In this document: positions 36,316-44,986 of the stretch, in pieces
Layout: every line of letters begins with the position of its first letter
Numbering within the stretch: position 1 is the stretch's first letter
Assembly (NCBI GenBank): GCA_900771955.1
Contig: CAAGPW010000167.1
Location: 30,153 to 94,152, forward strand
Source of the DNA: Lachnospiraceae bacterium
GTDB lineage: Bacteria; Bacillota; Clostridia; Lachnospirales; Lachnospiraceae
DNA length: 64,000 nt
Direction of reading: 5' to 3'
Position numbers and translations under genes: made by a program
The notes under the pieces: generated by a model
What the model was told of the DNA's origin: nothing
Seen by the model: only the letters and a program-made list of their open reading frames with translations
The model's database searches: none

Positions 36316-36341
36316 AAAAGACCTTCCGCAGAAGGTCTTTT
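36316..36341 (-). terminator. Rho-independent terminator after DUF4214 gene 36363-37598
   Basis: AAAAGACCTTC and GAAGGTCTTTT form a perfect 11-base stem with a CGCA loop, followed on the minus strand by a long T-rich tract (TTTTTTGTTGTTTTTT). It ends transcription of the gene at 36363. Confidence 0.9.
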
Positions 36342-36362
36342 CCGATATCCTGCCTTCAGACC

Positions 36363-37598
36363 TTATTTCAGTCCGTAAGCCTTTACAATATTGTTAAATT
36401 CCACGCTGTCTGCAAATCCGTCAAATACCTTCTCTCTGGTGGTACCTGCCTGCAGCTTTGCCACCCAGTCATCCAGTCCTGCCGCATCCGGCTCTCTGTC
36501 CATCATGGTACGGTAAAGCATGGTGACAAACTCACGGTTGCTCAGATTGCGGTTGGTCATCTCCTTGGAGAATACGAATCCGGAAGCTACCTGCTTGGGT
36601 GTCTGCTGCTTCTCTAACAGTTTGCCCGTCCAGTCATTCAGGCCGTTGACATCTGCGGAACGATCCAGAGCGATGGTGTACAGACGGCTTACAAAAGCAG
36701 TTACCTGACGATTCTTGTCTCTGTTTTCCTTGGTCTCCACCTTGCCCTGCTGAATCGAATAAGTATTGCACAGTGCATTAAATTCTGCGGACTCCGCAAA
36801 TCCCTTCAATACATAGGTACGGGACATGCCGTTGTCCAGAGCATCTACCCAGTCAGCCTTGCCGTCCGCATCCCCTGCGCGGTCAAACAGTGCCTGATAT
36901 AAGATCTCTACATATTCCTCATTGGAAGTGTTCTTGTTGCCAAATTCCGGGCTGAAGAAGAAATTCCATGCCGTGGTCGCGCCTGTGGTGCTTCCGTTGT
37001 AAAGCTTCTCACTCCACTCCTTCAATCCTGCGGCATCAGCCTTTCTCTGGAATACCTTGTTGTACAGACGCTCTACGAACTGTCTGTCCAGGATCAGATG
37101 ATAATCCTCCAGAGTCACGGTGTAAGACTCCGTGTTGTTCACAGCATCACCCTTGTCGGAATTGTAGAAGGATGTGCAGCTGATCGTATATACACCGGGT
37201 GTAAATACCTTGCAGTCGGTCGTATCCCAAGTATATGTAATATCAGAGCTTCCCTTCACTGCCTCAAAGTCAGCATTCTTTCTTGCTACCAGATTAGAAG
37301 CTGCCACGCTGTCTCCCTTGAAAATACGGATCTCGTAGCGCTCCATACTGTTGCCAAACGTTCTGACATTGAACAGCAGATTGATCTTGGTGTTGTTGGA
37401 ATAGGTTGCATCATACATGGTGGGATCGGGATAAATCGCAGCATGTGCATCTGCCTCCACCAGATCCTCATCCTGTGCTGTCTGCACTACAGATGTCAGT
37501 GCCAGTTCCTGTACATCTTCCTCCGCTGCCAGTGCAGTAGCAGAAAAAGTCAGGCACAGAGCCACTGTAGCGATCATGCCTTTGAACATCTTTTTCAT
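36363..37598 (-). CDS. Secreted stand-alone DUF4214 protein
   Basis: The 411-residue protein has a signal peptide cleaved after about residue 24 (TFSATALAA), about 145 residues of an unrecognised beta-rich domain, then four DUF4214 half-repeats (FVERLYNKVFQRKAD, YQALFDRAGDADGKADW, FVSRLYTIALDRSAD, YRTMMDREPDAAGLDDW) and the C-terminus VKAYGLK. AAGGAGG precedes the start. It has its own strong promoter and terminator, so it is expressed as a single gene, probably to a high level. It may be a simple surface or cell-wall component that uses DUF4214 for attachment (inference). Confidence 0.88.
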   Translation of the reverse strand: MKKMFKGMIATVALCLTFSATALAAEEDVQELALTSVVQTAQDEDLVEADAHAAIYPDPTMYDATYSNNTKINLLFNVRTFGNSMERYEIRIFKGDSVAASNLVARKNADFEAVKGSSDITYTWDTTDCKVFTPGVYTISCTSFYNSDKGDAVNNTESYTVTLEDYHLILDRQFVERLYNKVFQRKADAAGLKEWSEKLYNGSTTGATTAWNFFFSPEFGNKNTSNEEYVEILYQALFDRAGDADGKADWVDALDNGMSRTYVLKGFAESAEFNALCNTYSIQQGKVETKENRDKNRQVTAFVSRLYTIALDRSADVNGLNDWTGKLLEKQQTPKQVASGFVFSKEMTNRNLSNREFVTMLYRTMMDREPDAAGLDDWVAKLQAGTTREKVFDGFADSVEFNNIVKAYGLK

Positions 37599-37635
37599 TT
37601 TGCTTCCTCCTTATTAATTGTCAGATTCTGTTTTC

Positions 37636-37665
37636 ATTATAGCTTGTTCTGTATTTGTTTGACAA
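37636..37665 (-). promoter_or_regulatory. Sigma-A promoter of DUF4214 gene 36363-37598
   Basis: On the minus strand TTGTCA (37665-37660) and TATAAT (37641-37636) are separated by 18 bases, with the start of transcription expected near 37628 and AAGGAGG in the leader. Confidence 0.8.
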
Positions 37666-37687
37666 TCATAATATCCTTAATTTTATT

Positions 37688-39730
37688 TTAATTTTTACAG
37701 CGGCCGTTCCGATATTCTTCGGAATCCTCAAATCCTCTCCGAAGTACTGTCTCCTCTGCTCCCAGGCTTTTCTGCTCTGCCCAGTAGGTCAGTCCCGGAA
37801 GATCAAAGGTACGATTCAGAAATTCCCTGTAATACCCACAGATATCCTCCAGCGTCACCTCGTATTGCCGCTCCAGGCACTGTTTCAATATCTCCTGCCT
37901 GTCCGTGATCTCCGGATGCAGCATCCGAAATTCCTCTGATGCCAGGAATCCTTCCAGAAGCTGTATTCCATTCCAGCCATTCTGTCGTCTTTCGATCCAG
38001 TCTGCCAGTCCTGCTCCCTCTCCCTGTCTCTGCAAAAGCCCCTGATACAGTCCGTCTATTGCGTTCTCTGTCTCCGCACCGGCAGCCCCTTCGGGAAGTT
38101 TTTTCAAAAATTCCTCATAGATCTCCAGGATCCGGTCCTCCGAAAGTTCCCGGTCCTCCTCCGGAACTGTTCCCTTCTTTACAAGCAGTTTGATCCGGAA
38201 ATTTCTCCCCCGGGTACTTCCATAGTCCGTCCACGATCCGCCCGTTTTGAGATAGCTGGTCTGTTCTCCTCCCAGTGCGGTACAGTGTGTGCGTCCCAGA
38301 GAGGCCGTCGCATCCGTGTAAATGCCTGCTTTGTCACCAATGATTTCCAGAACAATGGAAATTTTTGTTCCTGCCTCCTGTTCCTGTACCGTTGGCAGAT
38401 CTATGGTATAGCTTCCGGGTTCCTCCAGATATCCCTCCACCGGTTCCTTCCACAGGGCTTCTCCCGATTGCGGATCCGTTGCATTGGAATTTCGATATAA
38501 CTGCAGACGATAAGACAGATTTCCATAAGGGACAGCCACGCTGACCGCCGCAGGGATCTCCCGGCTTCCACCGGTTCCTTCCAGTGTATAGCAGTTTGCC
38601 ACTGTCAATGTTCCCTCTGTACTCTCGATACCATCCAACAGGGTGTTGTCACACTGATAAATATTGTCATAGGCATCTGCGCCAGACGCCTCCATCACAT
38701 AGACCTTTTCCGCCACCGAAGCATCCTCATAGGACAGCCAGAAATATCCCCCGCTTCCGAATATGGTTCCCCAGGTGTTTTTCACCAGCCACGCCCCATC
38801 TGCAGAGGGTTTCGTCCTGAAATTATCTCTGGAATATGCATCGTCCCAGCCCACGATCACCACCGCATGATCCGCCCGAAGATCCATAGGACTGAACTGC
38901 GCACCGGTATCGTAATTGTAATATTCCAGTCCGCTGTAATAAGTGATCCCCGCCGCACCGTAAGCAAGGATTGCTTCCTTTACCGCTCTCCGGTCCCCGG
39001 AAGAGATCCAATAACCGTTCTGCAGGCGGAGCTGCGCATTGCGGTAGACATAGGCACTCGTCTGATCCGGTATCTGTCCCGCCAGATCATAGGGGGCTGT
39101 GCTCTCCCCGGCGGCCCCGGCATAGCTTCCCAGTGTTCTTAACGCATAGTCATATTTTCCACCATTGCGGAAGCAGACGGATGCCACGCCGGAATCTGCA
39201 TACCCGGTTCCTTCCCCCTCCTGCTGCCCCGGGGTCCCCGTAACGGAATGAAAGGTAAAATAAACCAGATGTCGTTCTGACAGATCTGTCACACCTGCAA
39301 TTCCCTTTTTCAGGGCATTCAGCTCCAGAAGCTCCAGTGATGAAAATGCCCAGCAGTCCCCATATTTTTGTGTCTTAACACTGGTCTCTATTCCTTCTTC
39401 CCTTGCATCGTAACGTTCCGGCAGCTCCGGATCTGCAAGGGAAAAGGTACTGATCTGCGCCGGAGCATCCCACAGGGAATCCGCGTCATCTTCCAGATAT
39501 TCTCCCTGCCCGGCATATGCTGCTACCGCATCCCGGACTGCCTCCCGTTCCGCTTCCGTCATCGGGCGTCCGTAAATATAATCCTGTATCCGGGCATCCC
39601 CGCCGGATACGCTTGCCGTTTCCGCTGCATTGGCCCCTATTTGAGGAAAGCCTGCCAGCCAAAATGCCAGCAGACCTCCTGCAAAAAGCCAAAGAATTCT
39701 TTTCCTGTTGTTACTCTTATTCCACACCAT
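37688..39730 (-). CDS. Secreted papain-like (C1A) peptidase with divergent DUF4214 C-terminus
   Basis: The 680-residue protein has a signal peptide to about residue 36. The C1A catalytic domain has Cys126 in YGDCWAFSSLELLE, histidine in DHAVVIVGWDDAY (about 290) and asparagine in LVKNTWGTIFGSGGYFW. A beta-sandwich follows, as in clostridial lectin-domain cysteine proteases. The last 150 residues contain divergent DUF4214-like units (GLYQGLLQRQGEGAGLADW, YREFLNRTFDLPGLTYW). It probably cleaves surface proteins outside the cell. Its start overlaps the end of the glucosaminidase gene by 14 bases, so the two are co-translated. Confidence 0.9.
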   Translation of the reverse strand: MVWNKSNNRKRILWLFAGGLLAFWLAGFPQIGANAAETASVSGGDARIQDYIYGRPMTEAEREAVRDAVAAYAGQGEYLEDDADSLWDAPAQISTFSLADPELPERYDAREEGIETSVKTQKYGDCWAFSSLELLELNALKKGIAGVTDLSERHLVYFTFHSVTGTPGQQEGEGTGYADSGVASVCFRNGGKYDYALRTLGSYAGAAGESTAPYDLAGQIPDQTSAYVYRNAQLRLQNGYWISSGDRRAVKEAILAYGAAGITYYSGLEYYNYDTGAQFSPMDLRADHAVVIVGWDDAYSRDNFRTKPSADGAWLVKNTWGTIFGSGGYFWLSYEDASVAEKVYVMEASGADAYDNIYQCDNTLLDGIESTEGTLTVANCYTLEGTGGSREIPAAVSVAVPYGNLSYRLQLYRNSNATDPQSGEALWKEPVEGYLEEPGSYTIDLPTVQEQEAGTKISIVLEIIGDKAGIYTDATASLGRTHCTALGGEQTSYLKTGGSWTDYGSTRGRNFRIKLLVKKGTVPEEDRELSEDRILEIYEEFLKKLPEGAAGAETENAIDGLYQGLLQRQGEGAGLADWIERRQNGWNGIQLLEGFLASEEFRMLHPEITDRQEILKQCLERQYEVTLEDICGYYREFLNRTFDLPGLTYWAEQKSLGAEETVLRRGFEDSEEYRNGRCKN

Positions 39731-41876
39731 ATGCCTTCATTAATTCATGGAACTCTGTACTTCTGGCGAATCCACGAAATACCTCTTCTCTGTCTGTACC
39801 GCTGTTCAGTCTTCCGACCCAGTCTTCCAGTCCTGCCTCATCGTATTCCCGGTCCAGGAAAGTACGATACATGATCTTTACAAAGTCCTCATTGGAGGTT
39901 TCCCGGTTCAGGAACTCCTGGGAAAATACGAATCCGTGAGCCACATTTTCTGTCGTGTCTGCTTTCGTCAGGATCGTCTTGCACCAGTTTTCAATGCCAT
40001 CATCCTCACCCTGTCTGTCCAACAGCTTATTGTACAGCCGGTTCACAAAAGAGGTCACGCCCTCGTTCTGGTCACGATAGCTGCCCAGGGTTACCGTTCC
40101 CTGGATCACTCCATACTGGCTGCAGACATTTGCAAATTCCTCCGAATTGGCAAATCCGCGGTATACATATTCTCTGCTCATTCCCATATTCAGTTTTGCC
40201 ATCCAGTTATCCATGCCGCCTTCATCCGCGGTTCTGTCAAACATGACCTTATAGAGCACTTCTATGTAGTCCTTATTGCCCAGTCCCTTGTTGCGGAATT
40301 CATCACTGAAGAAAAATCCCTGTGCCACTTCCGCGCCGGTCTTGTCCCCCTTGCGAAGAGCTTCGTACCAGTAGTCGATCTCGGAATCCTCATAAGAGGT
40401 TCTGCCCAGGGCATCCTGATACAGTCTGACTACAAATGCGCGAAGCTTCTGTGTCTGTTCCTCGGGGATCGTATCCGGATCCACCTGTCCGGAGCTGCTG
40501 TTACCGCTGTCCGGAGAAGGACAGGCTGAGGCCGGCATATTATTGTACACCGGGATCTTGAATACAAACGGATTCTCCAGTGCTCCCGCACGATTATATG
40601 CGGTACGGATCTGTGATCCCTCGGACATGGGAGCCGTAATATTCTGCTGATACTGATGGGAATATAGTCCGTTGTAGGAAGCATCCACATCAAACTTTTG
40701 CAGATACAAAGTATCCTGTCCTTTGAGAATATAGTTCTTCGAGATAAACTCCGCTCCGCCGGACAGAGATTTCAGTCTGGTATCCCAGCCTTTGTTCTTT
40801 GCCGTAGTAAGTCCATTGACATAGATGGTCTCCTCTGAACCGCCGGAAGCCCCGATATTGTAATAATTGTAATACCCTTCATATCCGGGATAAGTTCCGG
40901 AGATCAGCGGAGAAGTTCCCGATGTTCCCTGCTCCTGATACACCCGGCACGCCAGATGGAACGGACTTACTCCCAGACTGTTGCCAATGTTGTAAAATGC
41001 CTGTGCATACGTGGTTCCTTCTCCCGGAACTTCGCCCTCCATAAAGGATCCGTTCAAAATATTCTGCACCGCAGCCTCTGTATGATTCTGGGCATTATAG
41101 GTTAGCTGCTCAAACATGAAAATATAGGGATCACTGGTAAAATTACGGGGATCCAGACAATATTCCACTGCTGACCGGGATGCAATATACCATCCGTTCT
41201 GTGCCGCCGGTTCCGCTTTCCAGCCGTCCCCTTTTGTCCTGTAGACCCAGCTCCGGTTATTCTGCATCTCTGCATCCACCACATCGCTCCAGTTAAGGTT
41301 CGTCCGCATGGGAACAAAGGTCCAGTTGGGATGTGCCGCTTTTAGCTGTACCAATGCTGCCCGGTAGGATTCCGGAAAAGACAGAATATCTTCATTTCCG
41401 CTTCTCACCAGATCCTCCGCACACTCTCCGTGTGCGGATGCTACCTGTTCCTCCCAGCTTCTGAAATCCGCATCCGCAGATACCAGATTTGCCGCCTCTA
41501 TGTACCCTTGGCTTTCCACATCATTCACGGCAAATGTTACTTCATACCACACAACGCCTTCTGCCAGTCTCGCCCCACGGATCAGCACCTGGCTTCCCGA
41601 AGGAAGCTCTCCCACAATCTCTGCCGTCTCATCGGGACTTCTGCGGACAGCATATTCCTCTGTAAGATATACCGTTGCCATGACTACCCTGCTGTCCAGG
41701 ATCTGCTGCAGTTGTTCCTGTTCTTCCCCGGACAGTGAATCCTCCTGCACATCGGTCTCCGTTCCACCGGAAATGCCCTGTGTTCCGGACGCATACACCG
41801 GGAATGAATTTACGGACAGTAACATTGCCGCAGTCAGTCCTGCCGCCATCTGTCTGTATAACCATTTCTTTTTCAT
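39717..41876 (-). CDS. Secreted SH3/glucosaminidase with DUF4214 C-terminus
   Basis: The 719-residue protein has a signal peptide (about 30 residues), an SH3-type domain (about 65-155), an endo-beta-N-acetylglucosaminidase domain of the GH73/LytD kind (about 165-455) with ACRVYQEQGTSGTS and GTYPGYEGYYNYYNIGA, and four DUF4214 half-repeats from about 485 to the end (FVVRLYQDALGRTSY, YKVMFDRTADEGGMDNW, FVNRLYNKLLDRQGE, YRTFLDREYDEAGLEDW), finishing MKAYGVE. It should cut peptidoglycan glycan chains at the wall. DUF4214 takes the place normally held by wall-binding repeats, which supports an anchoring role. Confidence 0.92.
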   Translation of the reverse strand: MKKKWLYRQMAAGLTAAMLLSVNSFPVYASGTQGISGGTETDVQEDSLSGEEQEQLQQILDSRVVMATVYLTEEYAVRRSPDETAEIVGELPSGSQVLIRGARLAEGVVWYEVTFAVNDVESQGYIEAANLVSADADFRSWEEQVASAHGECAEDLVRSGNEDILSFPESYRAALVQLKAAHPNWTFVPMRTNLNWSDVVDAEMQNNRSWVYRTKGDGWKAEPAAQNGWYIASRSAVEYCLDPRNFTSDPYIFMFEQLTYNAQNHTEAAVQNILNGSFMEGEVPGEGTTYAQAFYNIGNSLGVSPFHLACRVYQEQGTSGTSPLISGTYPGYEGYYNYYNIGASGGSEETIYVNGLTTAKNKGWDTRLKSLSGGAEFISKNYILKGQDTLYLQKFDVDASYNGLYSHQYQQNITAPMSEGSQIRTAYNRAGALENPFVFKIPVYNNMPASACPSPDSGNSSSGQVDPDTIPEEQTQKLRAFVVRLYQDALGRTSYEDSEIDYWYEALRKGDKTGAEVAQGFFFSDEFRNKGLGNKDYIEVLYKVMFDRTADEGGMDNWMAKLNMGMSREYVYRGFANSEEFANVCSQYGVIQGTVTLGSYRDQNEGVTSFVNRLYNKLLDRQGEDDGIENWCKTILTKADTTENVAHGFVFSQEFLNRETSNEDFVKIMYRTFLDREYDEAGLEDWVGRLNSGTDREEVFRGFARSTEFHELMKAYGVE

Positions 41877-41927
41877 AAATGCTCCTACTCCTCTCTGCGG
41901 ATCTGCTCCTCCTCCTCCGATCCTGTC

Positions 41928-44420
41928 TCAGGTACATTCCAATATCATACCACAACCGACCTGCTTATGTTCTGTAAAAAGATTCCATTCTACCCGGTAT
42001 TCCCCCGGCTCCTCCGGCAGCATAAGCAGTGCCTCCAGCAGGGTATCTCCGGTATGAAATCTGGCTGTTCCGATCGTTCCGACCATACGGTCCCCCTGAT
42101 ACACTTCCCAGGTCAGCCTCCATTCTGTTCCCAGCTCTGCCCCTGGGGTTCTCTCCGGTGCCAGATAATTTTTCCAGTCCTGCAACAGGATCCGGATCTC
42201 CTGTCTCACGAAATCCCCCGCAGGGAGCGTGAGTTTTTCCGGCACAATCACTTTGGGATCGCCGCCATCCTCCTGCCGGGTCACAGCAAATACCGGCTCC
42301 TCACCATAAGTTTCCCGGTATTCCTCCTGCCATTTTGCATATTGCTGTCTGCATGCCGCATGTTTCTCTTCTGCCCTGTGCACTCTGCGTTCTTTTTCCA
42401 TACTCTCCGTCAGTGACTGCTCACCAAAATCCCGGTGCAGCCCCGCGAACTGGCCTTTTCTTCCATACGGGGTGATTTCCTCATAGACCCCCTCATAATA
42501 ATTTTCAAACATTGCTTCGGGACGTTTTACGATTCCTTCCCAGTCCTCCGGATAGCCCGGCCAGTTGAGCACGGCATAGGGCTCTATGCGGATCAGTTCC
42601 GGATATTCCGCCAGTACATAATTAAAATATCCGTTCCACTCGCTGGCGGCGCAGTCTTTTTCGATCTCCGGATATCTGTCCAGCAGTTCCCGGTAGATTC
42701 TGCGGTCCATGACCTGTGGCATATGCGAGTCAAAGATATAGGTCGGATAATTGTGAGTTGTTGTAAAATCCCTCGCCCGGAACATCAGCCGGTCAAAGGG
42801 TACATAGCTGCCCTGGGCGCCTCTCCATTTCACCAGATCATGACAGTATCTTCCGATATATTTTCCGTCCCGGATATAATACTCCTGGGTGACAGGATAC
42901 AGCGGTCTGTAATCATCATCTCCCATAAGAAATACATCCTGCAGTTCCTCTCTCCGCAGCAGCCTTGCCCGCAGGAACAGATTGCGGACGGAATGATCAG
43001 CCGGCAGCTCGGATCCCGCCAGCAGCATGGCATCCGTGATAAAAGTGATCTTCAGCCGTCCTCTGTAATTCTCTCTGACTTCCTCCATGGTAAAATCCGG
43101 GCATGCCAGCACCAGTTCCGTGATAAACGGCATATAATGTTCCATATAAGGAAGACTTGCCAGCAGATCATCTGCTCTCGCTGTCAGGATCACAAGCTGG
43201 GCCAATTTCTCCGGAGCGCAGGCAGTATAAAGTGCCTTTTTCCCAAACGTATCATAAATGGCATCCGCGATCTTCCGTCCGCACTCCTGCCAGGTATTGG
43301 GATGATACTTCTCCAGCCGCTGTTTCCACTCCCTGTATTTCTCCGGGTGGTTCCGGTATTTTTCCACACATGCGGTAAATTCTTCCGGTTTCCGGGGATC
43401 GATATATTCACACCATTCTCCGCCCACCTCCTGCAGAACCGGATGTTTGGAGGTGATCACGGGAATTCCTCTGGCACAGGCTTCTGCCACCGGAAGTCCA
43501 TACCCTTCCGCAAAGCTGGGAAATGCCAGCAGATAACTGTGGCTATATAACAGAGCAATCTCTGCATCCGTGGCTTTTTCAATGAAAAACAGTTTTTTCC
43601 CAAGCTCCGGATGATTTCTTATCCTCTGCTCCAGATCGCCGATATTCCATCCGATCTTGCCCGCAATTATGAGATTCATTCCCTCGGAAAACAATTTGTC
43701 ATCAAAAGCATCCAGTACTGATCTATGATTTTTCCGTGCTTCCACAGTTCCCACCATCAGAACGTAGTCCCGGCTCTCCGCCGCTTCCCGGACCTCTCTG
43801 CGGATCCTGTCCGGTGCATTTAGCGGATGTGCGAAATCCATACCCAGTGCAGCCACCGCACAGGAAATCTGTCTGTGCACGCCGACCTTCTCCATGGCCT
43901 CCTGCATGTATGTGATATTCGCCTGTGTGGAGGAGATCAGCAGATCCGCACAGTGCATCACTGCATCCAGATATCCCAGAAAGTCCATCGTTGTCTGTGC
44001 ATCTACATACCGTGGCCACAGAAGCGGAATAATATCGTGGAAAAATACTGCGATCTTTAGTCCACGGTTTTTTAATAACGGATAGAGATCCATTCTCTTC
44101 CAGGGGGCATGCCACACACTGTCCATGTCCAGAAAGATCTCGCCCGGCTCCATATCCTCAATGCCATAGCTTTTTTCTCTGCGTATTTCGTCCCGGGAAA
44201 TCGTTTCCTCCAGAAAACACCGCCGGAAGTCTTCTCCCCGCAGTGCTGCAAAGGTCTGTTCCTCCGGCAGATATTTTAGCAGTACCAGTTCCATGTCCTG
44301 CTCACAAAGCAGAAAAAGTGCGATCTCCCGCACCACTCTCTGAATTCCGGTAATGAAATTGACCTGCATGAGGTTCGTCACATCCATGTATACTTTACGG
44401 TCTTTGTTCCATTTTTCCAT
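41928..44420 (-). CDS. Three-domain glycosyltransferase: GT4, DDD-type domain, beta-sandwich
   Basis: The 830-residue cytoplasmic protein starts with a GT4 domain (1-400: NFITGIQRVVREI, VGTVEARKNHRSVL, FAEGYGLPVAEACARG). Residues 405-640 are a second catalytic-looking domain with FLMGDDDYRPL and DSHMPQVMDRRIYREL, which recalls the aspartate and His-Pro blocks of Stealth-type sugar-phosphate transferases, though weakly. After a charged helical linker, residues 715-830 form a beta-rich domain ending in HKQVGCGMILECT, similar in position to the Wzt glycan-binding domain. It may add and cap chain units. Domain 2 assignment is tentative. Confidence 0.8.
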   Translation of the reverse strand: MEKWNKDRKVYMDVTNLMQVNFITGIQRVVREIALFLLCEQDMELVLLKYLPEEQTFAALRGEDFRRCFLEETISRDEIRREKSYGIEDMEPGEIFLDMDSVWHAPWKRMDLYPLLKNRGLKIAVFFHDIIPLLWPRYVDAQTTMDFLGYLDAVMHCADLLISSTQANITYMQEAMEKVGVHRQISCAVAALGMDFAHPLNAPDRIRREVREAAESRDYVLMVGTVEARKNHRSVLDAFDDKLFSEGMNLIIAGKIGWNIGDLEQRIRNHPELGKKLFFIEKATDAEIALLYSHSYLLAFPSFAEGYGLPVAEACARGIPVITSKHPVLQEVGGEWCEYIDPRKPEEFTACVEKYRNHPEKYREWKQRLEKYHPNTWQECGRKIADAIYDTFGKKALYTACAPEKLAQLVILTARADDLLASLPYMEHYMPFITELVLACPDFTMEEVRENYRGRLKITFITDAMLLAGSELPADHSVRNLFLRARLLRREELQDVFLMGDDDYRPLYPVTQEYYIRDGKYIGRYCHDLVKWRGAQGSYVPFDRLMFRARDFTTTHNYPTYIFDSHMPQVMDRRIYRELLDRYPEIEKDCAASEWNGYFNYVLAEYPELIRIEPYAVLNWPGYPEDWEGIVKRPEAMFENYYEGVYEEITPYGRKGQFAGLHRDFGEQSLTESMEKERRVHRAEEKHAACRQQYAKWQEEYRETYGEEPVFAVTRQEDGGDPKVIVPEKLTLPAGDFVRQEIRILLQDWKNYLAPERTPGAELGTEWRLTWEVYQGDRMVGTIGTARFHTGDTLLEALLMLPEEPGEYRVEWNLFTEHKQVGCGMILECT

Positions 44421-44457
44421 GCGTTTTCTCCTGTCATTACAGTCTGCTTCCGCAGTA

Positions 44458-44964
44458 TCAGCGAATCAGAAATTTCATTGCCATCTCTTTCAACGGCTTT
44501 TTGATGCTCAACGGAAGCATCCTTCCAAGTCCGTATCCGGCATACAGGATTCGTTGCTTTATAGTCTTTCGTGCCCTGGGCTGTCGGTTCTGTGCGGTAT
44601 AAACATCATTCACGATGCGGATCCCGCGCCGCTGTACATCCGGCAGACTTTTCAGACTTTCCATTACGCTCCGGCGGAATTCCCACGGTGTCTGGTCTTG
44701 GCGTTCCTTCCAGTTGGCAAGAACTCTCTGATCCGGAAGCGTCCCCAGCAGTGTATAATATGCCATCGTGAGAAATTCCATATTGTCTGCTCCGAGAGTA
44801 TCCTGCAGGTCAAACACGCCGGGGCGGCAGCTATTGCGATAGATCAGAAAGCGGTCTGTCAGAAGCTCCGGTCTGTCATATCCGTTTTCTTCCGCCAGGC
44901 CATTCAGTTTTTCCAGTGTAACAAACATTTCTTTTTGTTTTGCTGTATATTCTTTTTCCTGCAT
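44458..44964 (-). CDS. Small DUF4214-like protein beside GT4
   Basis: The 168-residue protein has no signal peptide. The middle matches the DUF4214 half-repeat loosely: FLTMAYYTLLGTLPDQRVLANW, then TPWEFRRSVMESL. The C-terminus is basic and hydrophobic (TIKQRILYAGYGLGRMLPLSIKKP). The product of 46135-46620 has the same plan, and each gene lies between GT4 genes of the TGIQRV type. A cytoplasmic or membrane-associated partner of those GT4s is likely; no activity is known. Confidence 0.72.
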   Translation of the reverse strand: MQEKEYTAKQKEMFVTLEKLNGLAEENGYDRPELLTDRFLIYRNSCRPGVFDLQDTLGADNMEFLTMAYYTLLGTLPDQRVLANWKERQDQTPWEFRRSVMESLKSLPDVQRRGIRIVNDVYTAQNRQPRARKTIKQRILYAGYGLGRMLPLSIKKPLKEMAMKFLIR

Positions 44965-44986
44965 GCCCCATCACCTCTGTCCTTCC

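Noticed and set aside
33451..41876. Repeated sequence blocks in the DUF4214 genes taken as DNA repeats or CRISPR
   Set aside because: The similarity is at protein level in coding repeats with divergent DNA; there are no regular short identical repeats with spacers.
42435..43550. 371-codon plus-strand open frame
   Set aside because: Antisense to the three-domain GT4 gene; no domain or ribosome-binding site.
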